A DNA stretch of 64,000 nucleotides, taken from assembly GCF_014851395.1 (NCBI RefSeq), contig NW_024040040.1, positions 22,921,000-22,984,999 on the forward strand, read 5' to 3'. Below are positions 22,823 to 35,129 of the stretch, piece by piece. This DNA comes from Micropterus salmoides. Lineage: Eukaryota > Chordata > Actinopteri > Centrarchiformes > Centrarchidae. Position numbers and translations under genes: made by a program. A model generated the notes under the pieces. That model worked only from the letters and a program-made list of their open reading frames with translations. It was not told the origin of the DNA and made no database searches. Position 1 is the first letter of the stretch. The number at the start of each line of letters is the position of its first letter.

Positions 22823-23465
22823 CACTGGGGCAGGTCTGTGCTCCGGTTTGTTCTGGGCTTGTGCCTGGACTTCTCGGCCCTTGACGGGTGGGTGGGTTGG
22901 TGGTGGCATGCAGCTGAGGTGGTTGATTTTGCCTCGTTGCTGGTTTGGCTGGTGTTGCACAGCGGCCGGGGGGCGTGCTGGGCATGGGGGATGTCGGCTG
23001 GCGCCGGCGGCCTTAGTTTTTTTCCAGCGGTTGGGGGGACGGCGGACTTTTATTGGCGGGTGCACGGTGACCTGTGCGGCGCGTTTGCTGCCGGGCTGGG
23101 ACTTGCTGCTGGTGTTTCTCTCCGCTGGCTTTCGCTGTCGTGTTATTCCGCTTGCTCTCTCTCGTTTGCCCGACCTTGCACGCGGGATTGGCGGGGGGCT
23201 GCTGGGCATTGGGTGTCGCCATGCTCGCACAGTGTGCGCGTTGGGCTCGTCACTTGTGCATTGGTGTTGATGATTGCGTGGCATTTGGGCGTTTTGGTTG
23301 TTTGCTGTGCGGCAGTGGGGTGCTGGGTGGGTGGGGGGCGACGGTCCAGGCGCTGCTCTTCCACGGGTTACGCTTCTTGCGTTCCGTCGGCATTACGTTG
23401 TCAACTGGCATTTGGGTCGGGATCTTCCGCGTTTGCATTGTGGTGTATCTGGGAGTCTTTGTTAT
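22823..23465. other. G/T-rich block of unknown origin
   Basis: About 640 bp with strong G and T bias on the plus strand, with runs such as GGGTGGGTGGGTTGGTGG near 22887 and CTGGGTGGGTGGGG near 23322. It lies between the Harbinger-like right end and the first minisatellite unit. Open frames occur on both strands (for example 22838-23509 plus), but they are low-complexity Gly/Cys/Trp or Pro/Arg products of the base bias. It is either native prkx intron or part of an unrecognised element. Confidence 0.5.
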
Positions 23466-23728
23466 TAGGGCCCGAGCACGACCGTGCGAGTTCCCTATTG
23501 AATTTGTAAATATTATATATTTAGGGCCCGAGCACGACCGTGCAAGGTCCCTATTGAATTTGCTAAGATTATTAGGGCCCGAGCACGACCGTGCGAGGTC
23601 CCTATTGAATTTGCAAAGATTATATATATTTAGGGCCCGAGCACGACCGTGTGAGGTCCCTATTGAATTTGCTAAGATTATTTAGGGCCCGAGCACGACC
23701 GTGTGAGGTCCCTATTGAATTTGCTGAG

Positions 23729-23766
<38 letters not shown>

Positions 23767-24369
23767 GGGCCCGAGCACGACCGTGCGAGGTCCCTATTGA
23801 ATTTTCTAAGATTATTAGGGCCCGAGCACGACCGTGTGAGGTCCCTATTGAATTTGCTAAGATTATATTTAGGGCCCGAGAACGACCGTGTGAGGTCCCT
23901 ATTGAATTTGCTAAGATTATTAGGGCCCGAGCACGACCGTGTGAGGTCCCTATTGAATTTGCTAAGATTACATATATATATATATTTTTTTTAGGGCCCG
24001 AGCACGACCGTGTGAGGTCCCTATTGAATTTGCTAAGATTATATTTTTTAGGGCCCGAGCACGACTGTGCGAGGTCCCTATTGAATTTGCTCAGATTATT
24101 AGGGCCCGAGCGCGACCGTGTGAGGTCCCTATTGAATTTGCTAAGATTATTATTAGGGCCCGAGCACGACCGTGTGAGGTCCAGGAATTTGCTCGGATTA
24201 TTATTAGGGCCCGAGCACGACCGTGCGAGGTCCCTATTGAATTTGCTCGGATTATATATATTTTTAGGGCCCGAGCACGACCGTGTGAGGTCCCTATTGA
24301 ATTTGCTCGGATTATATATATTTAGGGCCCGAGCACGACCGTGCGAGGTCCCTATTGAATCTGCTCGGA

Positions 24370-24375
<6 letters not shown>
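23466..24375 (+). repeat. GC-rich minisatellite, 16 units of about 51 bp, with TA tracts
   Basis: GGGCCCGAG (GGGCCCGAGAACG in one unit) recurs at 23468, 23524, 23575, 23633, 23685, 23767, 23818, 23872, 23923, 23994, 24051, 24102, 24156, 24207, 24267 and 24325. Each unit reads GGGCCCGAGCACGACCGTG, then GAGGTCCCTATTGAATTTGC and an AT spacer. The spacer is often a TA dinucleotide tract, which varies in length and gives the uneven spacing. The core GCAC-GACC-GTGC is a short inverted repeat. Shorter arrays mark the same end of other X copies. Confidence 0.95.
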
Positions 24376-24404
<29 letters not shown>

Positions 24405-24982
24405 TTCTGCAAAGTAGGCCCAAATGACATGGCCTAAACATACTCGAAAACTCACCAAAATTTGCAAAGATGTCAGAACCGGTGAAAAATTTCGTATTCT
24501 ACAAGTTTCGCACATGGGCGTGGCAAAATGACTCGCTAGCGCCACCTAGAAAATTGGAAATGATTAGCCCCTCGTTCACGTTCAACCTACATGTACGAAA
24601 TTTTCTGGGGACATGTATCGTATCAAGACGCACAAAAAAGCCTCAAGAACCCATACCCTAAAGTCAACAGGAAGTCGGCCATTTTGAATTTTACGGCCAT
24701 TTTTGGATGATTTACACACTTCGTACTTTAACGAACTCCTCCTAGGGATTTAGTCGGATCAACGTCAAATTTCTGCTGTGCCTTCTAAAGGCATTGACGA
24801 TGAAAAGTTGTGCTATTTGCGAGTTTTCGTCAATGGGCGTGTCCGTGGCGTTGATGATTCGCTATGAAACAGGAAGTTGTTGTAACTTCAGTGTACATGC
24901 TCACATCTGGACCAAACTGTACATGTAGGATGAGAGTCCCGCCCTGAACACATGTACATGCCGACATTCACCCACAGTCATA

Positions 24983-25464
24983 GCGCCACCTGCTGGCAAC
25001 AGAAAGTGACCTTTAACGAAGCAGCCCCCGTTGCACGTTTCACCTACGTGCACGAATTTTCTGTGGTACGTGTATCTTGTCCAGACGCACAAAAAAGTCT
25101 CTTGGAGCCATAGCCTAAACCTAATAGGAAGTCGGCCATTTTGAATTTTACGTCAAATTTTGGATGATTCACACACTTCGTACTTTAACGAACTCCTCCT
25201 AGGGATTTAGTCGGACTGACTTCAAATTTGTGCTGTGCCTTCTAAAGGCATTGAAGATGAAAAGTTGTGCTATTTGCGAGTTTTCGTCAATGGGCGTGTC
25301 CGTGGCGTGGCATCAAAGATTAACTCTTCGCCATGACACAGAAGTTGTTGTAACGTCAGTGTACATGCTCACATCTGGACCAAAGTGTACATGTAGGATG
25401 AGAGTCCCGCCCTGAACACATGTACACGCCGACATTTACCCACAGTCTTAGCGCCACCTGCTGG
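24983..25464 (-). promoter_or_regulatory. Two CTCF-consensus motifs in repeat X copy D
   Basis: Minus-strand CCAGCAGGTGGCGC at 24996-24983 and 25464-25451, same orientation as in copies B and C. These lie within a prkx intron. Confidence 0.4.
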
Positions 25465-26741
25465 CAACAGGAAGTGACTTTTAACGAAGCAGCCCCCGCC
25501 GCACGTTTCACCTACGTGCACAAATTTTCTGTGGTACGTGTATCGTGTCCAGACGCACAAAAAAGTCTCTTGGAGCCATAGCCTAAACCCAACAGGAAGT
25601 CGGCCATTTTAAATTTTACGTAAAATTTTGGATGATTTACACACTTCGTACTTTAACGAATTACTCCTAGGGATTTAGTCCGACCGACTTCAAATTTGTG
25701 CTGTGCCTTCTAAAGGCATTGAAGATGAAAAGTTGTGCTATTTGCGAGTTTTCCTACCTTTCTGATAGGAAGCCTTCTTGAGGTGGTATAAAACATTTCT
25801 TCTTATATTCTGATTTGAGTTGTGGACAACTATGACCACATGAATTAAAAAAACATTTCACTGACCAAGTCAGCTATAACACAAGTCTTGTTCATCAGAC
25901 TACATGCTGTACAGTATTTGTGGACAGATTTTGTCCCAGGATTTATTATGCATTTCTTCTTCTTCGTTGCATGATTTAGAATAATAAGGTGAGAAATGGG
26001 TCTATTCTGAGTTCATCCTGCACTGCAGCAGCTAATAAAGTCCATTTAATCCCCAAAACGCTTTTCTTTTAGGCAGGCTGGAGCAGAAAACAACTCACCT
26101 TTCTCAAGTTGTACAGTAATGTCTCATGTGTATGAAGGTGGATCAAACAAGCTAATCTTAAATGTCAAAGTAGAGAGGAGCCTAGTAGGCCTATTTATTT
26201 TCATTCATTACACATTATGAATAAGCTATGCAGACAGTTGTAAAGAAAGAACATCTTTTTTCTGTTCTCTACTTGTTATAGTTACACAGTATTAGGGGTG
26301 TGGGCTGTATTAAAAGTATCCACTGTTCTCCCATGCTCTAACACACAGTAACGATGAAATGTGTGCTGTTCTCACATTCTTCCTCTGTATGTACACATAA
26401 ACAACAAGGCAGGGAAATATAAAAGAAATTTATTTTATTGTTTGGTTACATTATTGTTCAATGTACATGCTCACATCTGAAACAAACTTTACGTGCTTGA
26501 TAACTCTCCCACCCCGCAGACATCTACACGCCAATACCGATTTATATTCATAGTGGCAAGTGCTATGTAGCTCCACATAGGGGACACAGGAAGTGACATA
26601 TAACACCTTCATGCGGCGTCATAACCGCGTTGCAAATTCACAGCCGCACCGGCAGAGCTCCAGAATATGCAACTCGGCCGGCTCAAACGCGGACGCGCTT
26701 ACAAGTGCGAGGGCCCGCCCAACGCTGCTTGCAGCTTTAAT

Positions 26742-27666
26742 ATTCTGATTTGAGTTGTGGACAACTATGACCACATGAATTAAAAAAATTAAACATTTCA
26801 CTGCCCAAGTCAGCTATAACACAAGTCTTGTTCATTAGACTACATGGTGTACAGTATTTGTGGACAGATTTTGTCCCAGGATTTATTATGCATTTCTTCT
26901 TCTTCGTTGCATGATTTAGAATAATAAGGTGAGAAATGGGTCTGTTCTGAGTTCATCCTGCACTGCAGCAGCTAATAAAGTCCATTTAATCCCAAAAACG
27001 CTTTTCTTTTAGGCAGGCTGGAGCAGAAAACAACTCACCTTTCTCAAGTTGTACAGTAATGTCACATGTGTATGAAGGTGGATCAAACAAGCTAATCTTA
27101 AATGTCAAAGTAGAGAGGAGCCTAGTAGGCCTATTTATTTTCATTCATTACACAATATGAATAAGCTATGCAGACAGTTGTAAAGAAAGAACATCTTTTT
27201 CTTCTGTTCTCTACTTGTTATAGTTACACAGTATTAGGGTTGTGGGCTGTATTACAAGTATCCACTGTTCTCCCATGCTCTAACACACAGTAACGATGAA
27301 ATGTGTGCTGTTCTCACATTCTTCCACTGTATGTACACATAAACAACAAGGCAGGGAAATACAAAAGGAATTTATTTTATTGTTCAGTGTACATGCTCAC
27401 ATCTGAAACAAACTTTACGTGCTTGATAACTCTCCCACCCCGCAGACATCTACACGCCAATACCGATTTATATTCATAGCGGCAAGTGCTATGTAGCTCC
27501 ACATAGGGGACACAGGAAGTGACATATAACACCTTCATGAGACGTCGGAACCGCGTAGGAAATTCACAGCCGCACCGGCAGAGCTCCAGAATATGCAACT
27601 CGGCCGGCTCACGCGCGGACGCGCTACAAGTGCGAGGGCCCGCCCAACGCTGTTTGCAGCTTTAAT
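26742..27666 (+). repeat. Repeat X, copy E (left-truncated tandem partner of D)
   Basis: Starts at TTCTGATTTGAGTTGTGG, equivalent to about 25806 in copy D, and runs to GTTTGCAGCTTTAATT. It thus repeats the right-hand 0.93 kb of copy D head to tail, with a small deletion near 27380. Confidence 0.8.
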
Positions 27667-29341
27667 TCGGGCCTGAGCACGACCGTGTGAGGTCCCTATT
27701 GAATTTGCTCGGATTATTTAGGGCCCGAGCACGACCGTGTGAGGTCCCTATTGAATTTGCTCGGATTATTAGGGCCCGAGCACGACCGTGCGAGGTCCCT
27801 ATTGAATTTGCTCGCATTTTTTTTATTTATTTATTTTTTTCTGCAAAGTAGGCCCAAATGACATGGCCTAAACATACTCGAAAACTCACCAAAATTTGCA
27901 AACATGTCAGAACCGGTGAAAAATTTCGTATTCTACAAGTTTCGCACATGGGCGTGGCAAAATGACTCGCTAGCGCCACCTAGAAAATTGGAAAAGATTA
28001 GCCCCTCGTTCACGTTCAACCTACATGTACGAAATTTTCTGGGGACATGTATCATATCAAGACGCACAAAAAAGCCTCAAGAACCCATAACCTAAAGTCA
28101 ACAGGAAGTCGGCCATTTTGAATTTTACGGCCATTTTTGGATGATTTACACACTTTGTACTTTAACGAACTCCTCCTAGGGATTTAGTCGGATCGAAGTC
28201 AAATTTCTGCTGTGCCTTCTAAAGGCATTGACGATGAAAAGTTGTGCTATTTGCGAGTTTTCGTCAAAGGGCGTGTCTGTGGCGTCGATGATTCGCTATG
28301 AAACAGGAAGTTGTTGTAACTTCAGTGTATATGCTCACATCTGGACCAAACTGTACATGTAGGATGAGAGTCCCGCCCTGAACACATGTACATGCCGACA
28401 TTCACCCACAGTCATAGCGCCACCTGCTGGCAACAGAAAGTGACCTTTAACGAAGCAGCCCCCCGCCGCACGTTTCACCTACGTGCACAAATTTTCTGTG
28501 GTACGTGTATCTTGTCCAGACGCACAAAAAAGTCTCTTGGAGCCATAGCCTAAAACCAACAGGAAGTCGGCCATTTTGAATTTTACGTCAAATTTTGGAT
28601 GATTTACACACTCTGTACTTTAACGAACGGGACATGTATCATATCAAGACGCACAAAAAAGCCTCAAGAAGAAAGGTCACTTCCTGTTGCCAGCAGGTGG
28701 TGCTATGACTGTGGGTGAATGTCGGCATGTACATGTGTTCAGGGCGGGACTCTCATCCTACATGTACAGTTGGGTGCAAATGTGAGCATGTACACTGAAG
28801 TCTTTTCATGGCGAATCATCGATGCCACAGACACGCCCATTGACGAAAACTCGCAAATAGCACAACTTTTCATCGTCAATGCCTTTAGAAGGCACAGTAG
28901 AAATCTGAAGTCGGTCCGACTAAATCCCTAGGAGGAGTTCGTTAAAGTACGGAGTGTGTAAATCATCCAAAAATGACCATAAAATTCAAAATGGCCGACT
29001 TCCTGTTGAGTTTAGGATATGGTTTCTTATGATACATGTCCCCAGAAAATTTCGTGCATGTAGGTTGAACGTGAACAAGGGGCTAATTTTTTCCAATTTT
29101 CTAGGTGGCGCTAGCGAGTCATGTTGCCTCTCCCATGCGCGAAACCCATAAAATACAAAAATTTTCACCACTTCTGACATATGTGCAAAGTTTGGTGAGT
29201 TTTCGGGTATGTTTAGGCCCCCAACATTGAGCTTACTTTGCAGAAAAAAGAAAAACAAAAAAAAATCTTGCTCGGTCCCTAAAAAAATAATAATCTTTAC
29301 AGTTTCAATAGGGACCTAGCACAGTTCGTGCTCGGGCCCTA
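27667..29341. repeat. Repeat X, fold-back copy F/G
   Basis: The left arm is forward: three minisatellite units (27668-27815), TCTGCAAAGTAGGCCC and two modules to about 28628. A short forward snippet GGGACATGTATCATATC...AAGCCTCAAGAA (28629-28671) follows, and then the sequence turns round. From GAAAGGTCACTTCC (28672) to one inverted minisatellite unit (TCGTGCTCGGGCCCTAA, ending at about 29341) it is the reverse complement of the module. The result is a large imperfect palindrome. The same turn-round junction is found at 45.5 kb. Confidence 0.8.
28417..28703. promoter_or_regulatory. Facing pair of CTCF-like motifs in the fold-back copy
   Basis: A perfect minus-strand CCAGCAGGTGGCGC lies at 28430-28417. 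A plus-strand CCAGCAGGTGGTGC with one mismatch lies at 28690-28703. The inversion in the fold-back element therefore puts two sites in opposite orientation 260 bp apart. Confidence 0.35.
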
Positions 29342-29812
29342 ATAATTTATCAGTTGATTGTAATTAAACACTGTCATTATTATAGTGGCACAGTCCAGCT
29401 TCCATACATCAGCACACAGCATCAGTGTTGTGTTAATGAGCTATGTGACTGCTCTGCAGAGAAATATTGGCAGCCACAAATTTCTATCTTGTCTGGGATT
29501 ATGTGGAGTTAATGACTGGGTTTAGAGAAGTATTTGTTTTATTGAGAGTACCTCTCAAGTCTCCCGCTCCTTTCGCTAATGTTAAGTGAAACGCTCCACT
29601 TCTCCAGTTTGAATGGGAATCTACACAGCCCCCATTGATGAGTGATGAAGTGGCGGGCTCCCAGTAAAACATAGATACTGTGCAAGTCTTCCAAGAGATG
29701 ACAAAAAAAAATGTCTCTCAAATTCCTCAGGCTGTACACAGTGAAATTAGTCAAAATGCTTTTCTTCCGAATTTCAGGCCTTCTCTGTGAGGTTTAAGAG
29801 GAACCAATGCAA
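29342..29812. other. prkx intron sequence, nothing recognised
   Basis: About 470 bp between the fold-back copy and an L2 fragment, with no shared repeat or convincing reading frame. Confidence 0.5.
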
Positions 29813-32255
29813 TTTGGTGTTAAATTTGTATACAAGATGTCTGTCTGATAGTGCTGTAGCTAAATTTAAGGATGCGATTCCATCAGCTCTAAATTCATAA
29901 TCAGATCACAAAGTAACGGAGGATTCCTATGTTAATTTCAGTCCCTCCCAAATCAATCATCTTGTTGATAGTGCTGCAGGCTCGCTGCGAATGACACTCG
30001 ACTCTGTAGGTGTAAAAGAAAATAATAAAACAAAGACGGTTAGATCCATGGTATAATACTGAAACTCGCAAATTAAAGCAAATATCGCGGAAACTTGAGA
30101 GGAATTGGCGTTCCACCAAACTGGAAAATTCTCGTTTAATTTGGCAAGATAGTCTTAAAACTTATAGGAAGGCCCTCCGTAATGCCAGAGGAGCGTACTC
30201 GTCATTAATAGAGGAAAAAAGGTTTCTTTCTTTTCAGCACTGTAGCCAGGCTGACAGAGAGTCACAGCTCTATTGAGCCAAGTATTCCCATAGCTCTCAG
30301 TAGTTACGACTTCATGAGCTTCTTTAATGATAAAATTCTAACTATTAGAAACAAAATTCACCAAGACCTGCCCTCAACTGGCACCGACTTATCTCTAAAC
30401 TCAGGAACCTTAGAAACAGCTGTAAAACCAGATATGTTTAGACTGCTTTGCTTCCCTCAATCTTTACCAACTAACTTCAATAATTTCTTCATCTAAAACA
30501 TCAACCTGCCTCTTAGACCCTATCCCGACTAGGCTGATTAAAGAAGTTTTACCCTTAGTCCGCACTTCTATACTAGATATGATCAATCTATCTTTATCAA
30601 CAGGCTATGTACCACAGTACTTTAAAGTAGCTGTAATTAAACCTCTTCTGAAAAACCCCAAACTTGATCCAGATGTTTTAGCCAACTATAGACCTATATC
30701 TAACCTTCCATTTCTCTCTAAGATCCTGGAGAAAGCAGTTGCTAAACAGCTGTGTGACTTTCTACAGAGCAATAGTTTATTTGAGGATTTTCAGTCAGGA
30801 TTTAGAGTTCATAGCACAGAGACAGCACTGGTGAAAATTACTAATGACCTCCTCATTGCATCAGACAAAGGACTTGTCTCTGTACTGGTTTTACTAGATC
30901 TTAGTGCTGCATTTTTACACCATTGACCATCAGATCCTATTACAGAGACTGGGTCATTTCATTGGCATTAAAGGAATCGCTCTAAGCTGGTTTAAGTCCT
31001 ATTTATTAGATCGATTTCAGTTTGTACATGTTAACGATGAGTCCTCCATGCACGCCACAGTTAGTCATGGTGTTCCACAAGGATCTGTCCTCGGACCAAT
31101 CCTGTTCACTTTATATATGCTTCCTTTAGGCAATATTATCAGGAAATATTCCATAAACTTTCATTGTTATGCAGATGATACTCAGTTATATCTATCAATC
31201 AAGCCAGATGAAATTAATCAGTTAGCTAAACTTCAAATGTGCCTTCAGGATGTTAAAACCTGGATGGCCTGTAATTTTCTAATGTTAAACTGAGATAAAA
31301 CTCAAGTTATTGTTCTGGGGCCCAAGCACCTCCGTGACGCATTATCTAAAGATATAGTTTCCCTGGATGGCATCGCCCTGGCCTCCAGCACCAGCTCCTC
31401 TCCTGTGGAACCAGGTTCCAGTTTGGGTTCAGTAGGCAGACACCATCTCCACATTTAAAAGTACGCTTAAGACTTTCCTCTTTGATAAAGCTTATAGTTA
31501 GGGCTGGCTCAGGTAAGTCCTGAACCATCCCTTAGTTATGCTGCTATAGGCCTAGACTGAGGATGGGGACTTCCCATGATGCACTGAGCTCCTCTCTCCT
31601 CTACTTTCTCTCCCTCTCTATGCAACCTCATCCCATTAATGCATGTAACTAACTCGACTTCTCCCCTTTCCGGTAGTCTTGTGCTTTCTCGTCCCTCTCC
31701 TCTCTCCTCCTATCACTTCCTGCAGGTGTTTCTGGCTCTGGAGCTGTGGGGTCTGGATCTGTGGTTGCGAGTCGCCCGCTGCCCCCGTGTTCCTACTCGA
31801 CACCCTCTGCTAACTATTGTTACTAGTCCTATTGTAATTATAATCATTAACATTACGATTATTATCATAAACATTACTGTATTTATCTGTACCATTTTTC
31901 ATTTAGTCTACAGCAACATCACCTTTACTGTCTGTACCTCTGTGTGTATATTGTGTAGGCTGCCTCCCTCCCCTCTCTCTCTCCTTCCATCCCTCTCTCT
32001 CTCTCTCTCGCCCTCTCTCTCTCTCTCCTTCACCCCCAACTGGTCGAGGCAGATGGCCGCCCACCCTGAGCCATGGTTCTGCTCGAGGTTTCTGCCTCTT
32101 AAAAGGAAGTTTTTCCTTGCCTCTGTCGCCTAGTGCTTGCTCTTGGTGGGAATTGCTGGGCTTCTGTAAATAACATCACAGAGTATGGTCTAGACCTGCT
32201 CTTTTATAAAAAGTGCTGTGAGATAACTGTTGTTGTGATTTGGCACTATATAAAT
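29813..32255 (+). mobile_element. L2 LINE copy 2, 5'-truncated, with a degenerate ORF2
   Basis: It begins in the endonuclease C-terminal part (TATACAAGATGTCTGTCTG) and continues through the linker. The reverse transcriptase follows (NYRPISNLPF, GVPQGSVLGPILF, CYADDTQL in two frames, with a frame change near 30915). At 31392 it jumps from TCCAGCACCAG to CTCCTCTCCTGTGG, losing about 0.65 kb that is present in the full-length copy. The 3' UTR includes the TC-rich tract and it ends at GGCACTATATAAAT without the (ATTGA)n tail. A stop (TGA in the codon after LMLN, 31291-31293) and several frameshifts make it dead. Confidence 0.92.
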
Positions 32256-32991
32256 CATTCACTCCAGACGAACAACCTCTAACTTTGCATATGAAGCAGC
32301 AGCTGAAGCTCTAACGGGAAGGGTGAGTATGGGATCAAATTGCTAATGGGAGAAATTCTTGTTGCTAAATTGGTTATTCGATTCTCTATTTAGAGCTGTT
32401 TATGTATGGATTTATACCAACTCCCTGAGACCTAGGTACTCTTAACTTCTTGCGCACCCCTGTTTCAGGTAAAGCTAACAATTCAACTATTAGGAGAGAA
32501 CATCAAAGTAACAGCCCAGCTTTCAAATTCACTTCATGTTTCTTTACCAGTGTGACCCATCTGCTTTTAGATTTAGATAGTAGATATGAAAAAGATTTGA
32601 TCCTAACAGTAGGATTGGTTATTAAATTTTCCATTAAACTTTGACAGTTTCAGTTAGATTTTTCTAAAGCTTGAAGTTGTTGTGAACTGACTCAATAACT
32701 GAGTCATGAAAACATTTCCATAACTTAATTTGGGACAAACAATATTTAAATTACAAGTCAGCGACCCTATCTTACAGAAGTGCCCACAGACATTCATACC
32801 TCCTGATGGGAGTGAAAACCCTTAAAAAGTCCAAAATGAGCCTTCAGTACATCGCTCTTCATTTCTGACTAATTGGAAGCATGTGGAGCTTCAGTCACAC
32901 TGTGGGCCTTTTCCTGTCCCATCCTGCAGAAGGTATGAAATATGGTAAGCTGCCATGTGGTTCATAGAAGCAGGAAGTCTAACCAACTCAC
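32256..32991. other. prkx intron sequence, nothing recognised
   Basis: Unique-looking DNA between an L2 tail and a prkx exon; no coding or repeat signal seen. Confidence 0.5.
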
Positions 32992-33049
32992 CTTCATGTT
33001 GCCTAGCCGTCTGGCTCGGTCAATGACCAGAAATTTCTTGATGAGGTCT
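32992..33049 (-). CDS. prkx: prkx exon encoding DLIKKFLVIDRARRLGNMK
   Basis: 58 bp: the last base of a split lysine codon plus 19 codons. The acceptor is CCCCCAG|AGACC (AG at 33051-33050) and the donor is AAG|GTGAGT. It encodes the C-lobe segment with the RARRLGNMK motif, whose arginine pairs with the APE glutamate in this kinase family. It joins TATGTCAA of the exon upstream and NGADD of the exon downstream with the frame kept. Confidence 0.93.
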
Positions 33050-33091
33050 CTGGGGGAAAAAGAAACAGTCAGTGAATCCAAAGCCGTGTGC

Positions 33092-33092
33092 T

Positions 33093-33137
<45 letters not shown>
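33092..33137. repeat. (TC)n(AC)n compound microsatellite
   Basis: About nine TC units followed by about fourteen AC units, 42 bp upstream of the prkx exon in the direction of transcription. Confidence 0.9.
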
Positions 33138-33141
<4 letters not shown>

Positions 33142-33958
33142 AACTGTCAGAAAGTCCTCCCAGCACTGTCGAAATGACAAACGCATCATCACCAAAGGTA
33201 GCCTGACAGGGCTGGCTAAGTGAGTTGTGTACCTTTGACAGTCTTTTCATAGAAAAAAGTGAGCCCTTTTTTGCAGACAGGAACTTTCTCAGACTATAAA
33301 CTGTGCACATGATGTAGATATCCGTGTGTGGAAAATGAGGATGATTCACAGGGGTCTTAAAATGGCTTTCCGATGAAATGTGATAGCGGCTGATGAACAG
33401 AGAGCTTTCGATAGGCTTATAAACACAGCAGCTGGGTGTTGACAAGCCAGCAATTTTTCAGTTTTGTCTAATCCTTCCTATGCCTAAAGACAAGCCTGGG
33501 GAGTGATATATCACAGAAATATTTTAATCAGCGCCAGAGTAAAATATTTGTATTTATGCCTTTTCAGAAATTTCATGAAGGAGAATTCATCTGGAAATTA
33601 TAGCTGCAAGCAGTGTTGGGCGGGCCCTCGTACTTGTTGCGTGTCTGGGTGTGAGGCGGGCGCGTTGCATATTCTGGAGCTCTTCCGGTGCGGCTATGAA
33701 TTTGCTACGCGCTTCGGACGCTGCATAAAGGTGTTATTCGTCACTTCCTGTGTCCCTTTTGTGGCACTACATAGCACTGTGCGCTATGATTATTAATGGA
33801 TATTGGCGTGTAGATGTGTTCGGGGCGTGACCCTTCTCAAATGTGTGAAATTTGGTAGAGATATGAGCATATACAGTTAAGTTACAACAACTTCCTGTGT
33901 TACGGCAAAGCATCGAACTTTAACGCCACGGCAAGGAAACGCCGTTATACGAAAACTC

Positions 33959-34720
33959 TTAATGGTCAGGCACCATCTTATCTTAAAGAGCTCATAGTAC
34001 CTTACTACCCCACCAGAGCACTGCACTCCCAGAATGCAGGGTTACTTGTGGTTCCTAGAGTCTCCAAAAGTAGACTAGGAGCCAGAGCGTTCAGCTATCA
34101 AGCTCCTCTCCTGTGGAACCAGGTTCCAGTTTGGGTTCAGGAGGCAGACACCATCTCCACATTTAAGAGTAGGCTTAAGACTTTCCTCTTTGATAAAGCT
34201 TATAGTTAGGGCTGGCTCAGGTAGTCCTGAACCATCCCTTAGTTATGCTGCTATAGGCCTAGACTGCCGGGGGATTTCCCATGATGCAATGAGCTCCTCT
34301 CTCCTCTACTTTCTCTCCCTCTATATGCAATCTTATCCCATTATTGCATGTTACTAACACAACTTCTCCCCTTTCTGGTAGTCTTGTGCTTTCTCGTCTC
34401 TCTCCTCTCTCCTATCACTTCCTGCAGGTTTTCTGGCTCTGGAGCTGTGGAGTCTGGAGCTGTGGCTGCGGGTCACCTGCTGCCCCTGTGTTCCTGCTCG
34501 ACAACCTCTACTGCAACAACTATTGTTGCTAGTCTTATTGTTATTATTGTTATTATAATCATTAACATTACGATGGTTACCATTAACACTATTATAAATA
34601 TCTGTACCATTTTTCATTTAGTCTATAGCAATATTACCTTCACTGTCTGTACCTCTGTGTGTATATTGTGTAGGCTGCCTCCCTCCCCTCTCTCTCTCTC
34701 CTTACATCTCTCTCTCCTTA

Positions 34721-34756
<36 letters not shown>

Positions 34757-35001
34757 CAACCGGTCGAGGCAGATGGCCGCCCACCCTGAGCCATGGTTCT
34801 GCTCGAGGTTTCTGCCTCTTAAAAGGAAGTTTTTCCTTGCCTCTGTCGCCTAGTGCTTGCTCTTGGTGGGAACTGTTGGGCTTCTGTAAATAACATCACA
34901 GAGTATGGTCTAGACCTGCTCTTTTATGAAAAGCGCTGTGAGATAACTGTTGTTGTGATTTGGCGCTATATAAATAAAATTGAATTGAATTGAATTGAAT
35001 T
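33959..35001 (+). mobile_element. L2 LINE, 3' 1.04 kb, with target duplication
   Basis: It starts within the ORF2 C-terminus (TTAATGGTCAGGCACC), includes the last ORF2 codons (stop TAG near 34207) and the full 3' UTR with its TC-rich tract. It ends in four to five ATTGA units. GAAAACTC flanks both ends (33951-33958, 35002-35009). Confidence 0.92.
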
Positions 35002-35129
35002 GAAAACTCACAAGATTCACAACATACCATCTTCAATGTGTTAAGGCTCTTCTGAGACTGTTTTGAAGCAGGTGAGGCAAATATGTTGGCAGTAGTACAT
35101 AACAGCATAAAACTTGACACTTCCTGTGG

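Larger units (their letters stand above)
23466..26741 (+). repeat. Repeat X, copy D (complete, long minisatellite end)
   Basis: The left end is a 16-unit GGGCCCGAGCACGACC minisatellite (23466-24375) followed by a T run, TCTGCAAAGTAGGCCC and modules with landmarks near 24705, 25163 and 25631. At 25751 the last module jumps straight to CCTACCTTTCTGATAGG, so the AT-rich and octamer segments of copies A/B are absent. The copy ends at GCTTGCAGCTTTAA. It is followed head to tail by copy E. Confidence 0.85.

Noticed and set aside
22838..23685. Overlapping 223- and 203-codon plus-strand frames and a 154-codon minus-strand frame
   Set aside because: Composition-driven frames in a G/T-rich block; Gly/Trp/Cys-rich or Pro/Arg-rich with no domain, and open on both strands at once.
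23466..24375. Regularly spaced short repeats resembling a CRISPR array
   Set aside because: Spacers are AT-rich low-complexity or TA tracts rather than unique sequences, there are no cas genes, and the genome is vertebrate. It is a minisatellite belonging to repeat X.
23678..24437. Long open frames of about 244-250 codons on both strands
   Set aside because: Both are translations of the 51-bp minisatellite, whose unit length is a multiple of three and lacks stops; the peptide is only the repeat.
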